Positions 23,309-31,362 of a stretch of 34,069 nucleotides of DNA are shown here, piece by piece; the stretch's first letter is position 1; each line of letters begins with the position of its first letter. Where the stretch lies: contig JAVBKU010000032.1 in assembly GCA_031553875.1 (NCBI GenBank), forward strand, positions 1 to 34,069. The letters run 5' to 3'. Source of the stretch: JAVBKU01 sp031553875 (lineage in GTDB: Bacteria; Bacteroidota; Bacteroidia; Bacteroidales; Rikenellaceae). A model generated the notes under the pieces. It saw nothing but the letters and a program-made list of their open reading frames with translations, was not told where the DNA came from and searched no databases. A program made the translations under genes and the position numbers.

Positions 23309-25297
23309 ATGCGGAAAACCTTATTATACATACTCGTATTTGTGATGGCGCTGGGGGCGTGGCAGGAGACGCATGCCCAGCTCAACAAGGTGTATTTCTT
23401 CCGCATGGGCAGGGGATTCCTGATCAATAACCGCTACGAGGACGCCATCGAGACTCTCAACATCATGCTCAAGGCCGACCCCGAGGCCTATGAGGGCTAC
23501 TTCCTAAGAGGGATCGCCAAGTATAACCTCGACGACCTTATGGGCGCCGAGATGGACTTCTCGCAGGCCATCGAAAAGAATCCCGTGTTCACCACCGCCT
23601 TCCAGTACAGGGCCATCACCCGCTCGCGCCTGGGCAACTATGACGACGCGCTGAACGACTTCCGCGAGGCTATCGACCTGCGACCCGACCTACCAGGCCC
23701 CTACTACAGCCGCGGGGTGACCTACCTACTGAGCCAGCAGTTCGATAAGGCCGTGGCCGACTTCGACAAATTCATACGCCACGAGAATAAGGTGGCCGAC
23801 GCCTATATAAACAGGGGAACGGCATACCTCAACCTAAAGGACACCACGCGCGCCTTCGACGACTACAACCGCGCCATACAAACCAACCGCGAAAATCCCG
23901 ACGGATACGTGCGCCGGGGCATGCTCTACATGGCCCGCAAGAATCTGGACGGCGCGCTGGCCGACTTCAACAAGGCCATAGAGTACGACTCCACGCATAT
24001 CCCGTCGTACTTCAACAAGGCGATGGTCTACGCCCAGATGAAGCGTCCGGCGCAGTCGATAGAGAACTTCGATCATGTGCTCGCGCTCGACTCCACAAGC
24101 TCGCTCACCTACTTCAACCGCGCCATCCTGCGCTCCCAGATAGGCGACTACAACCGGGCGTTGGAAGATTATGACAAGGTGGTGAAGTACAGCCCCAACA
24201 ACGTATTGGTGTACTACAACCGCGCCGCCCTCGAATTACAACTTGGCGACCTCGAAGCCGCCGTGAAGGACTACACCAAGGCCATATCCCTCTACCCCGA
24301 CTTCGCCAACGCCTACCTCGCCAGGGGGCAGGTTAAATATCTGTTGGGCGACGTAAGCGGCTCGCGCAAGGACAAGTCGATAGCAGAAAAGAAGATCGCC
24401 GAGTACCGCTCCAAGCTCACAGACAGCGCTTTCTCGGTCTACGCCGACACGAGCAAGCGATTCAACGCCCTGCTCTCGTTCAACGCCGACATGGGGGCGG
24501 TTAGTGGCGACGTGTCGGAGGAGAGGCCGGAGGTAAGCCTCCAGCCGCTGTTCCGCTTCTCGCTCATACACCCCGATACCATACCCACGATCAACCCCCA
24601 CCGCTACTACCTGCAAAGGGTCGAGGACTTCAAGGCCGAGGTGGGTAATCCCCTGCTCCAACTAACCTGCAAGGCGTCTGACATATCCAACGATTCGCTC
24701 TTTGTGTGGAACAAGCGCCTCGCGGATTCGCTCGAAAGAGACGGCAAATCGTGGCGGCTGCTCTTCGGGCGCAGCGTGACGCAGGCGCTGGTAAGGCAGT
24801 TCACCGGCGCGATAAACAACCTCAATTCAGCCATCAACCTTGCGCCGGCCAACCCGTTCCTCTACCTCAACCGCAGTACCACCCAGAGCGAGATGATCGA
24901 CTTCATCTCCTCTATCGACAACAGCTACCACCGCATCACCGTGGACAGCGACCCGGTTAACCAGCTCAAGAACAACTCGGTGAGGATGTATAACTACGAC
25001 GCGGCTATCGCCGACCTGAACAAGGCGGCCAAGCTGTTCCCCGAGTTCGCGCATATATATTATAATAGGGGTAACCTCCAGTGCCTCTCGGGCAATATGG
25101 CCGAGGCGCTATCCGACTATTCCAAGGCCATCGCGCTAAACCCTCACTTCGCCGAGGCATACTATAACCGCGGCTTGGTACAGATATACCTCAAAGACAC
25201 CCGGAAGGGATTCATTGATATCAGCAAGGCGGGCGAGTTGGGGATCAGGGAGGCTTATACCGTATTGAAGAAGTACAGGCCGAAGAGTATAGATTAG
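23309..25297 (+). CDS. Exported tetratricopeptide-repeat protein
   Basis: I choose the ATG at 23309 (662 aa) over the open frame from 23225 because it begins with a clear signal peptide (MRKTLLYILVFVMALGAWQ, cleavage likely after THA). The mature protein is built of TPR units throughout, with typical blocks such as YNRAIQTNRENPDGYVRRGM and AYYNRGLVQIY. I count about ten clear units in the first 330 residues. They are interrupted by a non-TPR stretch near residues 370-520 (containing HPDTIPTINPHRYYLQR), with further units at the C-terminus. Proteins like this act as periplasmic or outer-membrane scaffolds. The partner is unknown. It lies next to the phosphate locus, but a structured gap separates them. 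Confidence 0.85.
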   Translation: MRKTLLYILVFVMALGAWQETHAQLNKVYFFRMGRGFLINNRYEDAIETLNIMLKADPEAYEGYFLRGIAKYNLDDLMGAEMDFSQAIEKNPVFTTAFQYRAITRSRLGNYDDALNDFREAIDLRPDLPGPYYSRGVTYLLSQQFDKAVADFDKFIRHENKVADAYINRGTAYLNLKDTTRAFDDYNRAIQTNRENPDGYVRRGMLYMARKNLDGALADFNKAIEYDSTHIPSYFNKAMVYAQMKRPAQSIENFDHVLALDSTSSLTYFNRAILRSQIGDYNRALEDYDKVVKYSPNNVLVYYNRAALELQLGDLEAAVKDYTKAISLYPDFANAYLARGQVKYLLGDVSGSRKDKSIAEKKIAEYRSKLTDSAFSVYADTSKRFNALLSFNADMGAVSGDVSEERPEVSLQPLFRFSLIHPDTIPTINPHRYYLQRVEDFKAEVGNPLLQLTCKASDISNDSLFVWNKRLADSLERDGKSWRLLFGRSVTQALVRQFTGAINNLNSAINLAPANPFLYLNRSTTQSEMIDFISSIDNSYHRITVDSDPVNQLKNNSVRMYNYDAAIADLNKAAKLFPEFAHIYYNRGNLQCLSGNMAEALSDYSKAIALNPHFAEAYYNRGLVQIYLKDTRKGFIDISKAGELGIREAYTVLKKYRPKSID

Positions 25298-25311
25298 GTG
25301 TCATTTGCTGG

Positions 25312-25372
25312 CACACGGAATGTCTGCCGGACACTCTATAAAATCATTTATCTCTCCGTGTGTCGGCAGACA
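25312..25372 (+). terminator. Overlapping hairpins after the TPR gene
   Basis: CACACGGA (25312-25319) can pair with TCCGTGTG (25355-25362), and TGTCTGCCG (25321-25329) with CGGCAGACA (25364-25372). The two pairings cross, so they exclude each other or form a pseudoknot. A short A-run follows, not a U-tract. The structure probably ends the TPR transcript. Confidence 0.5.
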
Positions 25373-25383
25373 CTCCAAAAAAC

Positions 25384-25439
25384 GTAACACACTCGTAACA
25401 CATCCTTAAAAATGCCGTAAAGGGGCGTACATAGTTTTG
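25384..25439 (+). promoter_or_regulatory. Porin promoter with candidate Pho box
   Basis: The direct repeats GTAACAC (25384-25390) and GTAACAC (25395-25401) have an 11-bp period, the 7+4+7 layout of a PhoB box. A weaker half-site GTAAAGG lies at 25417-25423, three periods after the first. A perfect -7 box TAGTTTTG (25432-25439) starts 30 bp after the second repeat. There is no -33 TTG, consistent with activator dependence. Confidence 0.65.
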
Positions 25440-25461
25440 TCGTGTCAAACTTGATAAAACT

Positions 25462-26775
25462 ATGAAGATGAAAAAAACTACCCTTTTACTCGGCTGTCTC
25501 GCCCTGTCACTCGCGGCGATGGCACAGGAAACTCAACCCTCGAAGGCGCTAAGCGCTCAGGATTCCACCGTACAGGCCCTCTCGGCTCGTATCGAAGCCC
25601 TTCAACAGAAAGTCGACAAGGTGGACGGCGACATGGCAAAGCAGAAGAAATTCAAGGTATCTGGTTACATCCAGGCCCAGTACCAGAACGGTCAGGAGGC
25701 CGCCGCGCTCAAAGTAGGTGACAAAATCAACGAAGACCTCACAAGCTCTTATAATCGCTTCGGTATCCGTCGCGGCCGTATCAAATTCTCTTATGAAGAG
25801 GGGATAGCCCTCGGCGTGTTCCAGCTCGATATCACCGAAAACGGGGTGAAGATGAAGGACGCCTACTTCAACGTGACCGATCCGTGGGTGAAGGCTTTCG
25901 GCATTCGCCTCGGTGTGTTCGACCGCCCGTTCGGATATGAGATCAGCTACTCCTCATCGCGCCGCGAATCACCCGAGCGTTCCACTATATTCCAGACCCT
26001 TTTCCCCGACGAACGCGACCTGGGCGGTATGCTCATAATACAGGCCCCCAAGACGTCACCGTGGAGCATCCTCAAGCTCGAAGCCGGTCTGTTCGCAGGT
26101 AACGGTATCAACATCGACACCGACAGCCGCAAGGACTTCATCGGTCACCTCTCCGTGGCCAAGGCCGTGAGCAGCAACTTCGAATTCAGTGCCGGCGTAT
26201 CATACTACAACGGCGGCGTATTCCAGGGCAACTCGCAGGTGTATACTATGCAGGGCGATGGATTCGTACTGAGCGACGACCCGGGCAACGTGGGCAAGTA
26301 CGCCAAGAGGGAATACTTCGGCGCCGATGCCAAGATATCCTTTTCGAGCGTACTCGGCCTCACTCAGTTGACAGGTGAATACCTCTTCGGACAGCAGCCG
26401 GGCATACAGGCAAACAGTAAAAGTCCCAACTCTAACATACGTCCCGTACTGCCCACCTACATACGCAAGTTCAGCGGTGGATATGTGATGCTGGTACAGG
26501 ACTTGGGCCGTTCGCCCCTCTCAGTTGTGGTTAAATATGACTGGTACGACCCCAACACAGACGTCAAGGGCGACGAGATCGGACTGAACGGCACAGGCAG
26601 GGCCGACGTGGCTTACAACACCTTCGGTTTCGGTGCACTGTGGAGGATGAATAAGAGTCTCCGCCTGCAGGCCTACTACGAGATCGTGAAGAACGAAACG
26701 TCGAAGAATCTCGCGGTTCTCAATAAGGACCTGAAGGACAATGTCTTCACCCTGCGCCTGCAGTATAAGTTCTAA
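25462..26775 (+). CDS. OprO/OprP-type phosphate-selective porin
   Basis: This 437-aa outer-membrane protein has a signal peptide (MKMKKTTLLLGCLALSLAAM, cut near residue 21). A short coiled-coil trimerisation segment follows (STVQALSARIEALQQKVDKV), then a 16-strand-like beta-barrel starting FKVSGYIQAQYQ and ending in a terminal Phe (LRLQYKF). It belongs to the porin O/P family, whose members favour phosphate and polyphosphate. The first gene position before pstSCAB-phoU and the Pho-box-like promoter support a role in phosphate uptake across the outer membrane. Specificity itself is inferred. Confidence 0.88.
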   Translation: MKMKKTTLLLGCLALSLAAMAQETQPSKALSAQDSTVQALSARIEALQQKVDKVDGDMAKQKKFKVSGYIQAQYQNGQEAAALKVGDKINEDLTSSYNRFGIRRGRIKFSYEEGIALGVFQLDITENGVKMKDAYFNVTDPWVKAFGIRLGVFDRPFGYEISYSSSRRESPERSTIFQTLFPDERDLGGMLIIQAPKTSPWSILKLEAGLFAGNGINIDTDSRKDFIGHLSVAKAVSSNFEFSAGVSYYNGGVFQGNSQVYTMQGDGFVLSDDPGNVGKYAKREYFGADAKISFSSVLGLTQLTGEYLFGQQPGIQANSKSPNSNIRPVLPTYIRKFSGGYVMLVQDLGRSPLSVVVKYDWYDPNTDVKGDEIGLNGTGRADVAYNTFGFGALWRMNKSLRLQAYYEIVKNETSKNLAVLNKDLKDNVFTLRLQYKF

Positions 26776-26782
26776 ACATCTA

Positions 26783-26837
26783 AAGAGGGCGGCAAGAGAA
26801 TTGTAACAAAAATGTAATATTTCCTTGCCACCCTCTT
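26783..26837 (+). other. Imperfect hairpin between porin and pstS holding the Pho repeats in its loop
   Basis: AAGAGGG-C-GGCAAG (26783-26796) pairs with CTTGCC-A-CCCTCTT (26824-26837), giving 13 bp with one mismatch and a 27-nt loop. The loop contains both direct repeats of the pstS promoter. It begins 8 nt past the porin stop and could attenuate read-through into pstS, although no U-tract follows. Confidence 0.55.
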
Positions 26838-26858
26838 AACAACCTCAACCCAATTTTG
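26803..26858 (+). promoter_or_regulatory. pstS promoter with candidate Pho box
   Basis: GTAACAA (26803-26809) and GTAATAT (26814-26820) form an 11-bp-period direct repeat. TTAACAA at 26836-26842 sits three periods after the first. The likely -7 box CAATTTTG (26851-26858) has one mismatch to TAnnTTTG and starts 30 bp after the second repeat, the same as at the porin promoter. Confidence 0.6.
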
Positions 26859-26886
26859 TAACGACAAATAAGACGATATAGAGATT

Positions 26887-27702
26887 ATGAAAAAGATGAT
26901 TTTGGCCGCAGCGGCGATAGCAATGGTTATCACAGCGGCAAACGCACAGAAGATCAAAGGCTCGGACACCGTGCTTCCCCTCTCTCAGAAGGAGGCAGAG
27001 AGCTACATGAAGTCGAACCCCTCAAAGAGTGTGACCGTGACAGGCGGCGGCTCGGGCGTAGGCCTCTCGGCCCTGCTCGAAGGCACCACCGACATAGCCC
27101 AGGCGTCGCGCCGCATCAAGTTCGACGAGAAGCGTAAGCTCCAGGAGAGCGGCAAGAGCGCCAAGGAGGTTATCATAGCCTATGATGCGCTGGCCATAGT
27201 GCTGAACCCGGCCAACAAGGTCAGCAAACTCACCCGCGAACAGCTCGAAGCCATATTCACAGGCAAGATCACCAACTGGAAAGAGCTCGGCGGCGACGAT
27301 ATGAAGATAGTCCCCTACTCACGCGAGACATCCTCCGGTACTTACGAGTTCTTCAAGGAGAGCGTGTTGAAAAATAAGAATTATATGAACGGCATCATGA
27401 GCATGCCCGCCACGGGAGCCATCATACAGTCGATCAGTCAGACCAAGGGCGGTATAGGTTATGTGGGACTTGCCTACCTGAATGATAATGTGAAAGCGCT
27501 ACAGGTGTCCTACGACGGTGGAAAGACCTATACCGCTCCTTCGGTCGCTGCTGCCAAGAACAAGACCTACCCCATCGTGCGCCCGCTATTCTTCTACTAC
27601 GAAGCACGCTCAGAGAGCAAGGTGAAGCCCTTTATCGACTATGTGCTCTCTCCTGCAGGACAGAAGATCGTGAGCGAAGTGGGATTCATAACTGTAAAAT
27701 AA
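26887..27702 (+). CDS. pstS: Phosphate ABC transporter substrate-binding protein PstS
   Basis: This 271-aa periplasmic phosphate receptor delivers phosphate to PstCA. It has a signal peptide of about 20 residues (MKKMILAAAAIAMVITAANA). Binding-site segments seen are KGSDTVLPL (residues 24-32), TGGGSGVG, ASRRIK and SRETSSGTYEFF (145-156), together with KITNWKELGG at 127-136. There is no lipobox, so it is soluble. The gene has its own predicted promoter and stands 3 nt before pstC, so it can be made alone or read into the permease genes. Confidence 0.95.
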   Translation: MKKMILAAAAIAMVITAANAQKIKGSDTVLPLSQKEAESYMKSNPSKSVTVTGGGSGVGLSALLEGTTDIAQASRRIKFDEKRKLQESGKSAKEVIIAYDALAIVLNPANKVSKLTREQLEAIFTGKITNWKELGGDDMKIVPYSRETSSGTYEFFKESVLKNKNYMNGIMSMPATGAIIQSISQTKGGIGYVGLAYLNDNVKALQVSYDGGKTYTAPSVAAAKNKTYPIVRPLFFYYEARSESKVKPFIDYVLSPAGQKIVSEVGFITVK

Positions 27703-27705
27703 CGA

Positions 27706-28914
27706 ATGAAGCGACTAAAGCGAATAATCGAAAGATTAGTCGAAGGGATACTGACGGTCAGCGGGGCAATCACTACGGTGGCGATCCTGCTGATCGTTAT
27801 TTTCCTGTTCCGCGAGGGTTTCGGGCTGTTCAAGAGCCCGGCTGTGGAGAAGGGATACGCCCTGTGCGTCGATGCGGGTAATCCCGTGACGCACCTCGGG
27901 CCCGTGGAGATCAAGCGCATCTTCGACTCGGAGATAACCTCCTGGAGTCAGACGGGCGGCAAGGATCAGGAGATAGTACCGTTCCGTTTCGAGGAGATAT
28001 TTTCGCGCTACTCCGACGAGGAGCTGGGCGAAGACTACGCTCTCCTGCCTGAAAAGTTGGGCGAGGTGATAGCCTCAACGCCGGGGATAATAGCCTTCCT
28101 GCCCTTGCAGTACCTGCCCAAGGATAATCCGGGAGTGAAGGTGCTCAGGAGCGATAAGATCACCCCCGCCGACTTCTTCGGAGGCAAGGAATGGATGCCT
28201 ACGTCGACCCCTGCGGCGCAGTTCGGCGTACTACCGCTGATCCTGGGAACTCTGCTTGTCAGTATCGTGGCGATACTCATCGCCCTGCCGCTGGGCCTCG
28301 GTGTGGCGATATACCTCTCAGAACTTGCGGGCGAAAGGATGCGCAAGGTGCTCAAGCCTGCCATAGAACTTCTGGCGGGGATACCTTCGGTGGTTTACGG
28401 GTTCTTCGGGCTGGTGGTACTCGTGCCGCTGATCCAGAAGACTTTCGGACTGCCTGTTGGAGAAACGGCGTTGGCCGGGAGTATTATACTCGCCATCATG
28501 GCCCTGCCCACGATAATCACCGTGGCCGAGGACGCCATGCGCGGCACTCCGCGCTCGATGCGCGAAGCGAGCCTGGCCCTGGGGGCCAATCACTGGCAGA
28601 CGATATACAAGGTCATCATACCCTACGCCTCATCGGGCATATCGGCAGCCGTGGTGCTCGGTATAGGGCGCGCCATAGGCGAAACAATGGCCGTGTTGAT
28701 GGTCACCGGCAACGCCGCCGTGATGCCCCGTTCGCTCTTCGAGCCCGTGCGCACCATTCCCGCCACCATAGCGGCCGAGCTGGGCGAAGCTCCCTCGGGA
28801 GGAGCCCACTATGAGGCGTTGTTCATGCTGGGATGTATACTGTTCCTGATAACCCTGATAATAAGTATCACCGCGGAGGCGATCTCCAAGCGGCAATCAA
28901 ATAAAGGTCTATAG
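27706..28914 (+). CDS. pstC: Phosphate ABC transporter permease PstC with PstS-like periplasmic insert
   Basis: This 402-aa inner-membrane permease subunit has a first membrane helix at residues 15-36 and five more from residue 173 on. The permease coupling motif lies in the segment EASLALGANHWQTIYKVIIP. Between helices 1 and 2 is a periplasmic region of about 125 residues (45-168). Residues 61-92 align without gaps to residues 112-143 of the adjacent PstS, with 13 of 32 identical (shared blocks IF, IT-W, GG-D and IVP). A later GIIAFLPLQYL resembles GGIGYVGLAYL. The phosphate-binding SSGT segment of PstS is missing. It follows pstS by 3 nt and precedes pstA by 1 nt. Confidence 0.93.
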   Translation: MKRLKRIIERLVEGILTVSGAITTVAILLIVIFLFREGFGLFKSPAVEKGYALCVDAGNPVTHLGPVEIKRIFDSEITSWSQTGGKDQEIVPFRFEEIFSRYSDEELGEDYALLPEKLGEVIASTPGIIAFLPLQYLPKDNPGVKVLRSDKITPADFFGGKEWMPTSTPAAQFGVLPLILGTLLVSIVAILIALPLGLGVAIYLSELAGERMRKVLKPAIELLAGIPSVVYGFFGLVVLVPLIQKTFGLPVGETALAGSIILAIMALPTIITVAEDAMRGTPRSMREASLALGANHWQTIYKVIIPYASSGISAAVVLGIGRAIGETMAVLMVTGNAAVMPRSLFEPVRTIPATIAAELGEAPSGGAHYEALFMLGCILFLITLIISITAEAISKRQSNKGL

Positions 28915-28915
28915 T

Positions 28916-29770
28916 ATGGGACGCAAAACAAGACAAAGCATAGCTTTCTGGACCTTCAGGGCCCTGGGCCTTATGGTCGTGGGCATCCTGCTGTGGATAC
29001 TGGGATTCATACTCTGGAACGGCATAGGGGTGATAAGTTGGAAGTTCCTAACCACGGCGCCCACCGACGGGATGACCGGGGGCGGTATATTCCCCGCCAT
29101 AGTGGGTACGTTCTACCTGATCGTGGGAAGTATGATCGTGGCATTCCCCCTGGGGGTGATGTCGGCGATATACACCACTGAATACGCCGGTAACGGACAC
29201 GTGGTGAAGTTTATCCGCGTGATGACAAATAATCTCAGCGGCATACCTTCGATAATTTTCGGGTTATTCGGGATGTCGCTGTTCGTCAACACCCTGGGTT
29301 TCGGCGACTCGATAATCGCGGGGTCGCTGACTCTCGGATTATTGGCCCTGCCGTTGGTTATACGTACTACCGAGGAGGCCCTGAAAGCCATTCCCGACTC
29401 GTTCCGCACCGGCAGCCTCGCTCTGGGGGCTACCAAACTCCAGACCATACGCAGGGTGGTACTCCCGATGGCATTCCCCAACATCACTACCGGGCTTATA
29501 CTCTCCGTGGGACGCGTTTCGGGCGAGACCGCGCCGATACTATTCACCGTGGCGGCTTACTTCCTGCCCAAGCTACCCTCAAGTATTTACGATCAGGTGA
29601 TGGCCCTGCCCTACCACCTCTACGTGATCGCCACCAGCGGCACCGACCTCGAAGCCACACGCCCCATAGCCTACGGCACGGCGCTGGTACTAATCGCCAT
29701 AGTGCTTATTATGAATCTATTGGCCTCATTCCTCCGCCGCCATTTCGGTAAAAAAGTGAAAACAAACTAA
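28916..29770 (+). CDS. pstA: Phosphate ABC transporter permease PstA
   Basis: This 284-aa integral membrane protein is the partner of PstC. It has about six helices, the first at residues 13-36. The cytoplasmic coupling motif appears as TGSLALGATKLQTIRRVVLP. The family segment NNLSGIPSIIFGLFG is present, as is SVGRVSGETAPILFT. It is one nucleotide after pstC and 2 nt before pstB, so the three are translated from one message. Confidence 0.95.
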   Translation: MGRKTRQSIAFWTFRALGLMVVGILLWILGFILWNGIGVISWKFLTTAPTDGMTGGGIFPAIVGTFYLIVGSMIVAFPLGVMSAIYTTEYAGNGHVVKFIRVMTNNLSGIPSIIFGLFGMSLFVNTLGFGDSIIAGSLTLGLLALPLVIRTTEEALKAIPDSFRTGSLALGATKLQTIRRVVLPMAFPNITTGLILSVGRVSGETAPILFTVAAYFLPKLPSSIYDQVMALPYHLYVIATSGTDLEATRPIAYGTALVLIAIVLIMNLLASFLRRHFGKKVKTN

Positions 29771-29772
29771 CC

Positions 29773-30519
29773 ATGATAGAAGCAAAGAACATAGATTTTT
29801 ATTACGGCGACTTCCACGCCCTGAAGGGTATAAATATGGAGATCGCGGACAACACCGTGACCGCCTTCATCGGCCCGTCGGGATGTGGCAAGTCGACATT
29901 CCTGCGCCTGTTCAACCGCATGAACGACCTGATCCCGGGGACACGCTTAGAGGGTGAATGCCTTATCGACGGGGTGGATATATACGGCAAGGGAATACAT
30001 GTGGACGAACTGCGCAAGCAGGTGGGCATGGTGTTCCAGAAGCCCAATCCATTTCCCAAGTCGATATTCGAGAACGTGGCTTACGGACTGAGGGTCAACG
30101 GCATTAACGATAAGGATTTTATCCGTCATAAGGTCGAAGAGTCGCTCGTGAGCGCGGCCCTGTGGGAAGAGGTGAAGGACAAGCTCAAGAAGTCGGCGTT
30201 CGAACTCTCCGGGGGGCAGCAGCAGCGCCTCTGCATAGCGCGTGCGCTGGCCGTGTCGCCCTCGGTGCTGCTGATGGACGAGCCTGCCTCGGCCCTCGAC
30301 CCCATATCCACCTCAAAGATCGAGGAACTGATACATGAGCTGAAGAGGGAGTATACCATAGTGATCGTGACCCACAACATGCAGCAGGCGGCCCGCGTGA
30401 GCGACAAGACGGGATTTTTCATGCTGGGCGAACTGGTGGAATTCTCCGACACTAAGAAGATGTTCCTCAACCCAAGCAAACAACAGACGCAGAATTATAT
30501 CACGGGAAGGTTTGGGTAG
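29773..30519 (+). CDS. pstB: Phosphate ABC transporter ATP-binding protein PstB
   Basis: This 248-aa ATPase powers phosphate import. Walker A is GPSGCGKST, the Q-loop region is GMVFQKPNPFPKS, the signature is LSGGQQQRLCIARAL, Walker B is VLLMDEPASALDP, and the switch His is in IVTHNMQQ. The PstB-specific FNRMNDL and QTQNYITGRFG ends are present. The length is typical. A 124-nt gap with a branched palindromic element separates it from phoU. Confidence 0.97.
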   Translation: MIEAKNIDFYYGDFHALKGINMEIADNTVTAFIGPSGCGKSTFLRLFNRMNDLIPGTRLEGECLIDGVDIYGKGIHVDELRKQVGMVFQKPNPFPKSIFENVAYGLRVNGINDKDFIRHKVEESLVSAALWEEVKDKLKKSAFELSGGQQQRLCIARALAVSPSVLLMDEPASALDPISTSKIEELIHELKREYTIVIVTHNMQQAARVSDKTGFFMLGELVEFSDTKKMFLNPSKQQTQNYITGRFG

Positions 30520-30531
30520 GACAACAACATA

Positions 30532-30612
30532 GTTTTTCAGGTCGCATGCGACCTGCGGCTCTTGCGCCCATGGCGCGTAGCGCCAGTGGGGGTGGGCGCA
30601 GAGCCGAAAAAC
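30532..30612. repeat. Branched palindromic element between pstB and phoU
   Basis: An outer pair GTTTTTC (30532-30538) and GAAAAAC (30606-30612) encloses an 18-bp perfect palindrome (30538-30555). A second stem CGGCTC-T-TGCGCCCA (30556-30570) pairs with TGGGCGCA-GAGCCG (30593-30606). Inside that is a third hairpin, TGGCGC (30571-30576) with GCGCCA (30580-30585). No U-tract follows. It resembles a REP/BIME-type element and may limit transcript flow or protect the upstream pst message. Confidence 0.75.
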
Positions 30613-30643
30613 AGATAAACGTAAAATTACAATAACAACAACG

Positions 30644-31327
30644 ATGGAAAAACAACTGAAACATACCGAAAAAGAGTTGGCCGCCCTGCGCGAGGAGGTA
30701 AGCCAGATGTGGAAGCTGGTGCTCTCACAGTTAGAAAAGGCCAAACAGGCTTACCTCGGCAGCGACGCCGAGATAGCGCGCGAGGTGATAAGCCGCGAGA
30801 AGCGCGTGAACACCTTCGAACTGAAGATCGACAGCGACTGCGAGAACTATATAGCCCTGTTCTCGCCGGTGGCCGTCGACCTGCGCCTGGTGCTCTCGAT
30901 GATCAAGATCTGCGGCACACTCGAACGCATAGGCGACTTTGCTGAGGGCATCGCGCGCCACGTCATAGTGGGCAGCTGCGGCAAAGGCATTGCCGAACTC
31001 CAGGGAGAACTGCGCATGGAGGAGATGTTCGACACGGTGATCTCGATGCTCTCAGACAGCTTCGTGGCCCTGGAAAGCGAGAACACCAAGCTCTCCGGGC
31101 GGATAATGAGCAAGGACGAGCAGGTGGTGGACGTTATCTACCGCGACGCCATAAGGACGCTCTCGGAATTCATACGTAAGCATCCCGATAACGCCGACTG
31201 CGCCCTCGAAACATTACTCCTGATACGCAAGATAGAACGTATCGGCGACCACTGTAGCAACATCGTCGAGGAGATCGTGTTCTATATCGACGCCAAAATA
31301 CTCAAGCACAGCAAAAGCAAAGAATAA
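30644..31327 (+). CDS. phoU: Phosphate signalling regulator PhoU
   Basis: This 227-aa all-helical protein has two related three-helix bundles, each with a metal-binding acidic motif (ERIGDFAEGIARHV and ERIGDHCSNIVEEIV). PhoU relays the transport state of PstSCAB to the sensor kinase and dampens the Pho response when phosphate is plentiful. The charged N-terminus (KQLKHTEKELAALREEV) is typical. It lies after pstB and 35 nt before the response regulator, placing it between transporter and sensor. Confidence 0.95.
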   Translation: MEKQLKHTEKELAALREEVSQMWKLVLSQLEKAKQAYLGSDAEIAREVISREKRVNTFELKIDSDCENYIALFSPVAVDLRLVLSMIKICGTLERIGDFAEGIARHVIVGSCGKGIAELQGELRMEEMFDTVISMLSDSFVALESENTKLSGRIMSKDEQVVDVIYRDAIRTLSEFIRKHPDNADCALETLLLIRKIERIGDHCSNIVEEIVFYIDAKILKHSKSKE

Positions 31328-31330
31328 TAT

Positions 31331-31338
31331 TACCTTTG
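31331..31338 (+). promoter_or_regulatory. -7 box upstream of the response regulator gene
   Basis: TACCTTTG matches TAnnTTTG exactly and lies 4 nt past the phoU stop. No -33 TTG is seen. A start here gives a leader of about 20 nt to the ATG at 31363 and argues against the in-frame ATG at 31336. Confidence 0.5.
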
Positions 31339-31362
31339 TATAGTTCTAAACACCCTCTCCTG

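Noticed and set aside
26858..26864. GTAACGA as a further Pho half-site in phase (55 bp after the first)
   Set aside because: It lies at and downstream of the -7 box, where an activator site is not expected, and the porin promoter has no counterpart.
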